Positions 32,718-41,866 of a stretch of 64,000 bases of DNA are shown one piece after another (the first letter of the stretch is position 1; every line of letters starts with the position of its first letter). The DNA lies in the NCBI GenBank assembly GCA_963730585.1, contig CAVSSL010000013.1:186001-250000 (forward strand). The letters are read 5' to 3'. Position numbers and translations under genes: made by a program. The notes beneath the pieces were generated by a model. It was not told the DNA's origin. It searched no databases and saw nothing but the letters and a program-made list of their open reading frames with translations. Source of the DNA: Pedococcus_A sp963730585 (GTDB taxonomy: Bacteria > Actinomycetota > Actinomycetes > Actinomycetales > Dermatophilaceae).

Positions 32718-34451
32718 TCAGACGTGCTCGAGAGCACCCGGTCGCTGGGCCAGCTCGTCCTCGGCGTACTCGACCATCGGCATGCCACCCAGGCCCACGG
32801 CCAGCGGAGTGCGGTGGTAGCCGTGGAAGGTCATCATCCCGCCGGAGAGAAACGCGACGTCGTCGAAGCCGTTCTGCTTCAGCACGCAGTAGGCGATGTA
32901 GCTGCGGAACCCCGAGCGGCAGTAGGTGTAGACCGGCTTGTCCCGCGGGACCTCGTCAAGCCGCTGGCGCAGCTCGGTGTACGGGATGAGGACTGCCTCG
33001 GGGATGTGCCACGCGTCGTACTCGGCCTGGGTACGCGTGTCCAGGATGGTCACCTGGTCGGCGCAGGCCGGGTAGTCCTCGGGGTACCAGAGGTCGATGT
33101 CACCCCGCAGCAGGTTCGCGCCGAGGAAGCCGGCCATGTTGACCGGGTCCTTCGCCGACCCGTAGGGCGGTGCGTAGGCGAGCTCGAGGTGCTCGAGGTC
33201 ATAGACGGTCATGCCCGCGCGAACGGCGACGGCGAGCACGTCGATGCGCTTGTCGACCCCGTCCCAGCCGAGCACCTGTCCGCCGAGGAGACGGCCGTCA
33301 TCGGGCGCGAAGAGGACCTTGAGGAACAGCGGTGCGGTGCCGGGGTAGTAGGCGGCGTGGCCGTTGTGGTGGTCGTACACCTTGCGGTAGTCGATGCCAG
33401 CCGCGCGCAGCTCGGTCTCGGTCATGCCGGTGCCGCCGGCGGTCATGTCGAAGACCTTGACCACTGCGGTCCCCTGGGTGCCGCGGTAGCTGCTGTCGCG
33501 ACCGGCGATGGTGTCGGCGGCGATGCGGCCCTGCCGGTTCGCAGGCCCGGCCAGCATCGACAGCACGGGCTCACCAGTCATGAAGTGGGGCGTCTCAACG
33601 GCGTCGCCGGCAGCCAGGATGTCAGGGGCAGAGGTGCGCATGTGCGCGTCGACGACGATGCCGCCTCGTGGGCCGATCTCCAGTCCGGCGTCGCGAGCCA
33701 GGTCGACCTTGGGTCGGGCGCCAGCGGCCATCACGACGACGTCCGCCTCGACCGACGTGCCGTCGGAGAGGTCGAGCACGAGCCGGTCCTGAGGCGTCCG
33801 GCGGACCGCTGTGGCTGACGTGCCCAACCGCAGGTCCACGTCGTGGGTGGTCACGTGGTAGTCGAGGATGCGGGTCAGCTCGGGATCGAGCCAGGGCATG
33901 AGCCGCTCGGTGCGCTCGACGACCGTGGTCTTCAGACCGCGGGCCCGGAACGCCTCGGTGAGCTCGAGCCCGATGTAGCTGCCCCCCACCACGGCAGCGC
34001 TGGTGGCGCCCTTCTCGAGCTGGGCGATGATGTGGTCCATGTCCGGGATGTTGCGCAGCACGTCCACGCGCGGATCGTCGGCACCGGGGATGGGAGGACG
34101 CATCGGCTCGGCCCCGAGGCAGAGCACCAGCGTGTCGTAGGACTCCCGGTAGGTGCGGCCCTGCGCGTCGTCGCGCACCTCGACCTCCTTGGCGTCCCGG
34201 TCGATCCCGGTGACCAGCTGCCCGGTTCGGACGTCGAGGCGCAGGCTCTTGGCCAGGCTCTCCGGCGTCTGCAGGAGCAGGCTGTCGCGCTCGGGGATCT
34301 CCCCGCCGATGTGGTACGGCAGTCCGCAGTTGGCGAACGAGACGTAGTGGTCTCGCTCGAGGATGACGATCTCTGCGGACTCGTCCAGCCGACGCAGCCT
34401 GGCCCCCGTCGACGCGCCCGCTGCCACCCCTCCAACGATCACGGTCTTCAT
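32718..34451 (-). CDS. CoA-disulfide reductase-like flavoprotein with C-terminal rhodanese domain
   Basis: 577 aa. FAD-binding start MKTVIVGGVAAGASTGARLRR; catalytic Cys about residue 43 in VSFANCGLPYHIGG; NAD(P)H motif AAVVGGSYIGLELTE; FAD motif PDILAAGDAVE. The last hundred residues are a rhodanese domain with Cys in VYTYCRSGFRS. This is the CoADR-RHD architecture, which reduces CoA persulfides, polysulfides or CoA disulfide with NAD(P)H. AGGAGGAG precedes ATG 34451. It fits the sulfur theme of the region; zwf behind it could provide NADPH. Confidence 0.92.
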   Translation of the reverse strand: MKTVIVGGVAAGASTGARLRRLDESAEIVILERDHYVSFANCGLPYHIGGEIPERDSLLLQTPESLAKSLRLDVRTGQLVTGIDRDAKEVEVRDDAQGRTYRESYDTLVLCLGAEPMRPPIPGADDPRVDVLRNIPDMDHIIAQLEKGATSAAVVGGSYIGLELTEAFRARGLKTTVVERTERLMPWLDPELTRILDYHVTTHDVDLRLGTSATAVRRTPQDRLVLDLSDGTSVEADVVVMAAGARPKVDLARDAGLEIGPRGGIVVDAHMRTSAPDILAAGDAVETPHFMTGEPVLSMLAGPANRQGRIAADTIAGRDSSYRGTQGTAVVKVFDMTAGGTGMTETELRAAGIDYRKVYDHHNGHAAYYPGTAPLFLKVLFAPDDGRLLGGQVLGWDGVDKRIDVLAVAVRAGMTVYDLEHLELAYAPPYGSAKDPVNMAGFLGANLLRGDIDLWYPEDYPACADQVTILDTRTQAEYDAWHIPEAVLIPYTELRQRLDEVPRDKPVYTYCRSGFRSYIAYCVLKQNGFDDVAFLSGGMMTFHGYHRTPLAVGLGGMPMVEYAEDELAQRPGALEHV

Positions 34452-34637
34452 CGGTTCTCCTCCTGGGTAGGCACACGGCGGTGGGCACACTGCCCTGCTG
34501 TCCTTCCTACGTGCACGGGGTGTGGCCCCACCTCATCCATGACGGAGTATTCGCTCCGGGATCTCGGCCGCTGGGCCAGGTGAGCGCTGCGGCATCAGTA
34601 CCCGGCAGCGGTCGGCCCGGCAGGGACCTTGGCCTCT

Positions 34638-34657
34638 GCCCCCCACCCACGGGGGGC
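34638..34657. repeat. inverted repeat in the gene-free stretch 34452-34751
   Basis: This 300-base divergent region contains no gene. The clearest structure is GCCCCCC-N6-GGGGGGC. It may be part of a promoter or a hairpin in the DUF4386 gene's leader. No clear -10/-35 pair stands out. Confidence 0.4.
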
Positions 34658-34751
34658 TGCCTAGCGTGAGTCAAGGGTCCCAAGTCGTGAGTGCGGCCCT
34701 CCTGGAGCCGGGCTTGCGAAAAGGCGGCATCCAGGCAGAAGGCGGGAAACG

Positions 34752-35474
34752 ATGAAGCGCTACAGAGGAAACGCGATCGCGGTGGGGCTCCTGCTCATCG
34801 CGTGCACCGCAAGCAGCATTCTCAGCGCCGTCCCCTTGGGCTCGACTCTCGATGATCCCGACTACCTCGCCACGGTGGCGACAAGCGACAGCCGCGTGGT
34901 CCTGACGGCGCTCATCGAGTTCGTCTGGGCCGCAACGGGCGCGGGCATCGCGATCGGCCTGTACCCGGTCATCCGGAGGCGCAACCGCGCCCTGGCTCTT
35001 GGCTCTGTCGCGGGCCGAGTCGTCGAGGGGGTGTTCGTCCTGATCGGGACGCTCAGCCTGCTGGTGCTGCTGAGCGTGAGCCAGGAGTCGCTGGCGGCAG
35101 GATCCCCAGCGTCAACGTTCCAGGCCACCGGCGACGCGTTGCTCGCAGTACGCGACTGGGTGCACGGGTTTGTCGGGCTGCTCGCCTTCCTCACCGGAGC
35201 CCTCCTGTACTACTACGTGCTCTACAGGACGAGACTCGTTCCCCGGTGGCTCTCCGGCTGGGGTCTTGCTGCGGGCGCCCTGTCCTTGGTGGCCACGGTC
35301 TACTCCGGGTTCACCCAGGACTTCGGCTTCTCGACGCTCAACACCGTGTTCAACATGCCGTTGGCGCTCCAGGAGATGGTCTTGGCGGTGTGGTTGCTGG
35401 CCAGAGGGTTCAGCCCGTCAGTGGCCGATGCGGACGACGAGCAGATCGGCCACGCGACCTTGGTCGAGATCTGA
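34752..35474 (+). CDS. DUF4386 domain membrane protein
   Basis: 240 aa with about six or seven hydrophobic segments. AIAVGLLLIACTASSILSAV at the start, then GLYPVIRRRNRALALGSVAG, and LYRTRLVPRWLSGWGLAAG, the recognisable DUF4386 pattern with conserved R and the PRWL segment. Function unknown. It stands alone between the CoADR gene (divergent) and ychF (convergent). No strong ribosome site (GGAAAC precedes the ATG). Confidence 0.85.
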   Translation: MKRYRGNAIAVGLLLIACTASSILSAVPLGSTLDDPDYLATVATSDSRVVLTALIEFVWAATGAGIAIGLYPVIRRRNRALALGSVAGRVVEGVFVLIGTLSLLVLLSVSQESLAAGSPASTFQATGDALLAVRDWVHGFVGLLAFLTGALLYYYVLYRTRLVPRWLSGWGLAAGALSLVATVYSGFTQDFGFSTLNTVFNMPLALQEMVLAVWLLARGFSPSVADADDEQIGHATLVEI

Positions 35475-35507
35475 CTCGCCGAGCGCGTCAGTGCCCCACG
35501 GGCAGGT

Positions 35508-35526
35508 CGCAGGTCGCTGACCTGCG
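35508..35526. terminator. hairpin between convergent DUF4386 and ychF genes
   Basis: CGCAGGTC-GCT-GACCTGCG, an 8-bp perfect stem with a 3-base loop, placed between the two stops; it could serve both directions. Confidence 0.5.
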
Positions 35527-35539
35527 GTGATGGCGTGTT

Positions 35540-36625
<1,086 letters not shown>

Positions 36626-36634
36626 AAGGAGAGG

Positions 36635-36640
36635 ATTCTA
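36635..36640 (-). promoter_or_regulatory. -10 box of a leaderless ychF transcript
   Basis: TAGAAT on the minus strand, 9 bases before the ychF GTG, with no purine-rich ribosome site in between. The first three bases are also the stop codon of the upstream thioesterase gene. Confidence 0.5.
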
Positions 36641-37516
36641 CCGGCGCGGCGACGTCGCCCGAGCCAGCTGCCGCGACAGGGCGACCAGCCGGCCCTCGCT
36701 GTCCCACACCTCGGCGTCCTCCTCGAGGTAGCCCCCGGACAGCGTGCGGCTGGTGAGGTTGACCCGCAGCCACCCGGGCGCGGGGCGGCACCGCACGTGG
36801 GCTGTGAGCTCCAGCGTCGGCGTCCAGCCGGGCAGGCCGAGCTCGAAGGCCACCGGGGGCAGGGCGTCGACCGCCAGCAGGAGCAGCAGGGGGTCGGGCT
36901 CGCGCCCGTCGGCCATCCGGAACCAACCCCGGATGACCCCGTTGCCCGAGGGCTTGCCCACCGCCCAGCCGGTCGTGGCCGGGTCGAGCCGCAGGTCGAG
37001 CCGCTCGAGCAGCGAGGCGTGCTTGAGGAACTCCGGCGGTGCCTGCGCGGCGGACACGCACGCGTCCGGCTCGGGCAGCTCCGGTGGGGTCGCGGTGGTG
37101 CTGGCGTCGCCGTCCACGGACCCGAGGTCGCCGTACGTCGCCAGCACCCGCACCCGCTCGACCTCCCCACCTGTGCCGTCGTCCTGGAGCAGGGACGCCT
37201 GCCCCGTGGACACGGCCCGTCCCCGTCGCACCGCCTGGGTCCGCACCGTGACCGGACCGGGTGCACCGGGAGTGAGGAAGTAGGCGCTGATGGCCATGGG
37301 GTCGGAGTGCCCCGGTATGCCGTCGGCGGACGTCTCGCCCAGCTCGCGCCTCAGCGCGTGGCCGGCGAGCGCGAGGAGCAGGCCGCCGTTGACGCCGCCA
37401 CCGATGCGCCACCCCTCTCCCAAGGTGCCGCGGTAGGTGCCGGCCGAGCCCGTGCCGGCCTCGGCCCGCGCGGGCTCCAGCGCGATCTCACGGTCGAACT
37501 CGCTCTGAGCGGGCAT
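36638..37516 (-). CDS. thioesterase family protein (TesB-like double hotdog)
   Basis: 292 aa. ATG 37516 has AGGAGG before it, and the protein starts MPAQSEFDREIALEP. Two hotdog halves: the first with LGEGWRIGGGVNGGLLLALAGH (the glycine-rich helix of acyl-CoA thioesterases) and HSDPMAISAYFLTPG; the second with TTGWAVGKPSGNGVIRGWFR and WTPTLELTAHVRCRPAPGWL. It likely hydrolyses acyl-CoA; chain preference unknown. ychF starts 12 bases after its end. Confidence 0.85.
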   Translation of the reverse strand: MPAQSEFDREIALEPARAEAGTGSAGTYRGTLGEGWRIGGGVNGGLLLALAGHALRRELGETSADGIPGHSDPMAISAYFLTPGAPGPVTVRTQAVRRGRAVSTGQASLLQDDGTGGEVERVRVLATYGDLGSVDGDASTTATPPELPEPDACVSAAQAPPEFLKHASLLERLDLRLDPATTGWAVGKPSGNGVIRGWFRMADGREPDPLLLLLAVDALPPVAFELGLPGWTPTLELTAHVRCRPAPGWLRVNLTSRTLSGGYLEEDAEVWDSEGRLVALSRQLARATSPRR

Positions 37517-37619
37517 CACGCCTCCTGGCTGCGCTGACAACGGGCCGGACGAGGCCCTCGCACAGTCTGCACCGGCACCGGCCGCCGTCCCCGCGGGGGT
37601 CAAGGCCGCGTCGCGAGGG

Positions 37620-40043
37620 TCAGGGCGCGGTCGTCTCAGCCACGGCTGTGGCGGTCGCCTCCTCCGTCGGGGAGGCAGAGGCGGTCTCGGTCGGGGAGGG
37701 CGTGGTGGTGCCGGAGTCCTCCGGCTCGGCCGTGGAGGTCGAGGTCGCCGTGGAGGTCGCGGTCGCCGTGGCCGTCGAGCCGGGCGCCGTGGCTCCGTCG
37801 GTCGGTTCCGGGGCCACCGTCCCGGTGGTGCCGGCGGCCGGGCTGGTGGCGCTCGGCTCCCCCGTTGCCGTCCCGTGGGGGGCCGAGGGGGTCGACGTCG
37901 AGGACGAGGAGGACGACGGGTCGACACCCAGGACGGTCAGGATCTGCTGCTCGTAGTCGGTCAGCCGTGCCTGGATCTCTGACAGGGGAAGGTCCTCCAG
38001 GCTCGCGCCGAACGCCGCGATCTCCTGCCAGAGCGCCTCCAGCTCGGCCATGGTGGCCGCGTCGAGCGCCTCCGGCACGCTGACGACGAGCTGCCGGGCC
38101 ACCGCCGTGGTCACGCACTCGACGCACGCGTAGTTGACCGCGCCGGACAGGTTCTGCGGCACCACGACGTCGGCCGACCCCAGGACGAGGACCACCTGGA
38201 ACGCCACCGCGACTGTGCGGCAGCCTGTGCAGCTCGCAAGGGCGTAGGCCTCGTTGGTGTTGAGGACGGTGTCGTCGTCGGCCCAGACGAGCGCGAAGGC
38301 GACGTCGTAGACGGTGCTGCCGTCAGTGGTGTTGACCGCGAGGGCCTGGTTGTCACCCTCACCCGGGGGTAGTGGTCGGTTGAACGGGAACACCCAGGTC
38401 GGTGCGGCTTGCCCGGCTCCGGGATCGCTGGCGTCGCCCGACGCCTCGCCGGCGTCTGCCCCGTGACGAGGCACCAGCACGACGGCCAGCTGCGGGTCGT
38501 CGGCAGAGGGCAGGTCGGCGTCCGCGGGCCAGATCGTCCGCGCACTTCCTCCGCGTCCCTCGACGAGGCCTGACGGCGTCGCGCTGCGCAGCGAGGTCGG
38601 CAGCACGTCCTGCACGACACCGCGCTCGTAGGGACGGATCGGCCGGTAGGTGCCGGCGTCGGGCCACCAGGCCCAGGCCAGGCCGGCGACGACTGCGGCC
38701 GCGACGGCCCCGGCCACCGCGCGACGACCCGGCCGCCCCTCGGTCGCCCGCCAGGCGCGTCGCGCCACCTGGGTGGCGGTGCGCCCGAGGATGAGCAGGG
38801 TGCCCATGGTGGGAAAGGCGATGGCCACGAGCGACAGCACCCGCACGCCCACCCCGGCGACGTCGCCCTGGCCGAACTGCTCGGCCAGCAGTGACGCCTG
38901 CTCCGACAGGCTGTGTGCCGCGGTGCCGAGCAGCCTCGGCAGGGCCAGCACCATGAGCACGAGCGTGCCTGCGAGCACGGGCACCACCACGAGCACCCAC
39001 GTCGTGACGACGGCGCGCGCCCACGGCTTGAGCACCGACGCCTCGGGCGACCTCCAGCGCCCGGGGAGCAGGCCCTTCAGGGTCGGCCCGATGCGGTGGT
39101 AGAGGTCGGGGACCCCCGTGACGTCCGCCAGCACGTGGTAGCCGTCGAACCGCACGAGAGGAGCCAGCTGGCGCAGCATCTGCAGCACCTGGGTCGCGAT
39201 GATGAGCAGGACGGCGTCCCACCGGGTCGCCCACCACACCCCGAACATGACGAGGGCGACGATGGCGTTGAAGTACAGCCCGCCGAGGTCGGTGCGCACG
39301 CGGCCGGCCCGCCCCAGGCGGTAGCTGTCGGTGACGTCGGTGTAGAACGCCGGCCACACGAGATAGAGGCCGGTGCCCATCGCACCGGGCGTGGCGCCGC
39401 CGTATCGTGCCGCCGACGCGTGACCGAACTCGTGGAAGCCGGCGGAGACGACCGTCAGCGCGAAGACGACGAGCAGCAGCACCGGCTGGTCGAACGCCTG
39501 GTGCGTCGCCGAGGCCAGCCCCTTCCCGAACAGCACCCAGCCGCAGACCGCGACGAACGCGACGCAGACGACGGCCACCACCACCGGGGCGAACAGCCGG
39601 GCGAACGGCGCCGTCACGCGGTTGGTGACGTCGGGGTCGGAGACGACATAGCGAAACCGCAACGCCAGCAACGGGTTCGAGCGCTTCAGCACGGGCTCGG
39701 ACCCGTCGGCGCGCTGGAGCGCTCCGAGCGTCCGCAGTCGCTCGCACAGCGTCTGCACGTTCTCGGCCGTGACCTGCCGGCCGACCGCCGGCCCGACGAC
39801 GGCAGCGATCTCGCCGTGGTCCCGCCGACCGTCCACCGCCGCCAGCACGGCATACAGCAGTGGCGTCAGCGTCATGGTCTGGCCGTCGCCCCGGCGCACC
39901 AGGGACGGCGGCTCCTTGTAGCCGGACCCCGGGATCTCGCCGATCAGCTCGAGCCCGGAGGCCCGCACCGGCACGTCGGCCGGCGACGCTGCGGGGGCAG
40001 CGTCGCCGGTCGTCGTGCCACTCGCCTCGTGGAGGGCACTCAC
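37620..40043 (-). CDS. membrane M50-type zinc metalloprotease with PqqD-like N-terminal domain and Ser/Thr-rich tail
   Basis: 807 aa, GTG start 6 bases after the stop of the repeat-protein gene. Residues about 45-112 look like a PqqD/RRE-type winged domain (TMTLTPLLYAVLAAVDGRRDH to LRTLGALQ). Membrane helices near 147-172, 187-203, 255-275, 277-292, 342-368, 402-425 and 442-460. Zinc site HEFGH at 204-208, third ligand probably D300 in LVRFDGYHVLAD, and the peptide-maturation M50 signature PAFYTDVTDSYRLGR at 231-245. The outer region has CTGC (605-608) and CVEC (640-643) and ends in about 95 residues of Ser/Thr/Pro/Glu. It resembles YydH/COG1994-type enzymes that process peptides at the membrane. 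The likely client is the protein encoded just before it. Confidence 0.8.
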   Translation of the reverse strand: MSALHEASGTTTGDAAPAASPADVPVRASGLELIGEIPGSGYKEPPSLVRRGDGQTMTLTPLLYAVLAAVDGRRDHGEIAAVVGPAVGRQVTAENVQTLCERLRTLGALQRADGSEPVLKRSNPLLALRFRYVVSDPDVTNRVTAPFARLFAPVVVAVVCVAFVAVCGWVLFGKGLASATHQAFDQPVLLLVVFALTVVSAGFHEFGHASAARYGGATPGAMGTGLYLVWPAFYTDVTDSYRLGRAGRVRTDLGGLYFNAIVALVMFGVWWATRWDAVLLIIATQVLQMLRQLAPLVRFDGYHVLADVTGVPDLYHRIGPTLKGLLPGRWRSPEASVLKPWARAVVTTWVLVVVPVLAGTLVLMVLALPRLLGTAAHSLSEQASLLAEQFGQGDVAGVGVRVLSLVAIAFPTMGTLLILGRTATQVARRAWRATEGRPGRRAVAGAVAAAVVAGLAWAWWPDAGTYRPIRPYERGVVQDVLPTSLRSATPSGLVEGRGGSARTIWPADADLPSADDPQLAVVLVPRHGADAGEASGDASDPGAGQAAPTWVFPFNRPLPPGEGDNQALAVNTTDGSTVYDVAFALVWADDDTVLNTNEAYALASCTGCRTVAVAFQVVLVLGSADVVVPQNLSGAVNYACVECVTTAVARQLVVSVPEALDAATMAELEALWQEIAAFGASLEDLPLSEIQARLTDYEQQILTVLGVDPSSSSSSTSTPSAPHGTATGEPSATSPAAGTTGTVAPEPTDGATAPGSTATATATSTATSTSTAEPEDSGTTTPSPTETASASPTEEATATAVAETTAP

Positions 40044-40049
40044 GCCGCG

Positions 40050-40724
40050 CTACTGGGTGATGTCCGACGTCTGGTTGGTCGTGGCCTCGGCGTCGGCGTC
40101 GATGTCCTGGGTGATGATCGCGTCCTGCTGGGCGATCGCCGTGGCGTCCGAGTCGACCGAGGCCACGTTGGCCGCGACAGCCGCGTCGATCGGCGCGGCG
40201 ACGTTGGCGTTGGCCGCGACGGCGCCGCCGATGGGGGCCGCGATGTCGAGGTCGGCGGCGAGGTCGACGTCCACGTCGAGCAGGTCGCCGTCGAGCACGG
40301 ACCCCGTGTCGGTCGGGTCGGTCGCGTCGACGCCGGTGCCCGAGTCGGTGGTCCCGTCCGTCGTACCGCCGTCGGTGGCGCTGTCCGTGCCGGACAGGTC
40401 GCCCGTCTGGTCGATGGCGCTGTCCTGGTTGCCCTCCGCCACGGCCTCGCCGGTGATGCCCTGGTCGATCATCACGCCCTGGTCCGCGAGCGCCTGGGCC
40501 TGCGAACCGCTGGAGAGCACGTTGGCCCCCACGGCGGCGTCGATGGGGGCGGCCACGTTGGCGTTGGCGGCCACCGCGAGGTCGATGGGCGCGGCGGCGT
40601 CGAGCCCGAGGTCGAGGTCGGCGTTGAGGTCGAGGAGGCTGATGACCTCCTTGTCGGGAAGGGCGGTGCCGCCCTCGGCAGCCAGCTCCTCGTCGGACAG
40701 CGGTTGCAGCTCTGCGTCGCTCAT
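40050..40724 (-). CDS. acidic two-repeat protein, putative substrate of the M50 protease
   Basis: 224 aa, not a known family to me. ATG 40724 has GGGGAG before it. Residues 1-29 look like a leader: LSDEELAAEGGTALPDKEVIS. A 61-residue unit occurs twice, at 30-90 and 148-208: each runs from an LLD-rich acidic start through VAANANVAAPIDAAV to a D(A/Q)..I.(T/D)Q(D/G)I end. The linker at 105-145 is Thr/Asp/Gly-rich. No Cys, a single Lys, no signal peptide, strongly negative. Tight coupling to the PqqD-M50 gene suggests a precursor or secreted structural protein matured by that enzyme. The leader resemblance is from memory and unproven. Confidence 0.7.
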   Translation of the reverse strand: MSDAELQPLSDEELAAEGGTALPDKEVISLLDLNADLDLGLDAAAPIDLAVAANANVAAPIDAAVGANVLSSGSQAQALADQGVMIDQGITGEAVAEGNQDSAIDQTGDLSGTDSATDGGTTDGTTDSGTGVDATDPTDTGSVLDGDLLDVDVDLAADLDIAAPIGGAVAANANVAAPIDAAVAANVASVDSDATAIAQQDAIITQDIDADAEATTNQTSDITQ

Positions 40725-40913
40725 CGTTCTCCCCTGCTCCTCCCGCGCGGGATCACCGCGCAGACGTGGTTCGAAGCTCTCCTGTCGTTCGACGCTGCTT
40801 CCCCGGCTCGCGTCGGCAGTTCCGGAGCCTGGGGCGACCCCGAGACCCACCACTCGAACGACGAGCGGGTTCGCGTCACCCACCCAACGACAGGCGACGG
40901 AGGGGTTACGCCG

Positions 40914-41843
40914 TCACAGGGCCGGAAGGCCGTCCTCGAGGTATGCCGTGGGGCCGGCGTGCGTGGACAGGAAGGCCAGCAGCCGCTGGTTGTAGGGTGC
41001 GACGCGCTCCTCGAGCTCCTCCTCGCCGACCCAGTGCAGCGCACGAATCTCCCTCGGCTGCAACACTGTTCGCGCGAGGAGATCGGTGTCTGCCACGCCG
41101 AGGTCGAAGACGAAGACGGTCGCGTCGGTCCAGCCGCGCCACGGCGGGAGCCAGTTGACCGCCAGCAGCCCCTGGGGGCGCACCTCCAGGCCGAGCTCCT
41201 CACGCACCTCGCGCACCAGGCATTCCGAGGGCGACTCGGTCGGGTCCACCACCCCACCGGGGAGATCCCATTCGCCCTTGTAGGTGAGCTCGCAGAGCAG
41301 CACCTGCCTGTCGGCGTTGCGCAGCACGCCCTGGGCGATGGCGCGCTTGGTGGGCAGCGTGGAGTTCAGGATCCCGATGAAGCCCTCCCGGGTCTGCGGG
41401 TCCGGGTCGTCGCGCAGCCGTCCGAGCACGACGGTGTCGTGCCGCTGGTCACCCAGCGTGGTGTTGCCGCGCATGAGCCCCTCACGGCGCAGCCCGGCGC
41501 GGTGGGCCACCCTCAGGGAGGCGCGATTCAACGGGTTCACGTGGGCCTCGACCCGCTCGAGCCCGAGCTGGTCGAAGGCGAACCGCACCAGCAGCCGCAC
41601 GGCCCGCGAGGCCAGCCCCCTACCGCGGTAGGGCTCGTCGACCGCCCAGGTCAGGTCCCCGACGTGGTGGTCACGCAGCTCCACCCCGACCGACCCCACG
41701 GGCCGGCCCTCCCATTCGCAGACGAAGCGCAGCTGTTCCGGCGCGGGGTCGTCAGGGCCGCACGCCCGCAGCACGAGGTCGCCGTCACGCAGGCGGGGCT
41801 GCTCGGAGCAGGGACATGCCGCCAGCCTACGGCGGGCTGTCAC
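40914..41843 (-). CDS. GNAT acetyltransferase-Nudix hydrolase fusion
   Basis: 309 aa. Residues about 20-150: GNAT domain with the acetyl-CoA loop VDEPYRGRGLASRAVRLLV and NPLNRASLRVAHRAGL. Residues about 160-300: Nudix domain with Nudix box GGVVDPTESPSECLVREVRE followed by ELGLEV (GX5EX7REUXEEXGU complete). One protein may acetylate (a ribosomal protein-like or small substrate) and also hydrolyse a nucleoside diphosphate derivative. The start at GTG 41843 is the only upstream candidate and is uncertain. It is divergent from rmuC. Confidence 0.82.
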   Translation of the reverse strand: MTARRRLAACPCSEQPRLRDGDLVLRACGPDDPAPEQLRFVCEWEGRPVGSVGVELRDHHVGDLTWAVDEPYRGRGLASRAVRLLVRFAFDQLGLERVEAHVNPLNRASLRVAHRAGLRREGLMRGNTTLGDQRHDTVVLGRLRDDPDPQTREGFIGILNSTLPTKRAIAQGVLRNADRQVLLCELTYKGEWDLPGGVVDPTESPSECLVREVREELGLEVRPQGLLAVNWLPPWRGWTDATVFVFDLGVADTDLLARTVLQPREIRALHWVGEEELEERVAPYNQRLLAFLSTHAGPTAYLEDGLPAL

Positions 41844-41866
41844 CGGTCGCTGGCAGGGTCTGCGGC

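Noticed and set aside
34630..34700. GGGACC/GGTCCC elements before DUF4386 as DosR-type boxes
   Set aside because: Only partial agreement with the 20-bp DosR consensus and no linked hypoxia gene.
37928..40720. M50 locus as a classical lanthipeptide or lasso-peptide cluster
   Set aside because: No LanM/LanB/C, asparagine-synthetase-like or radical-SAM gene is present, and the candidate substrate lacks Cys.
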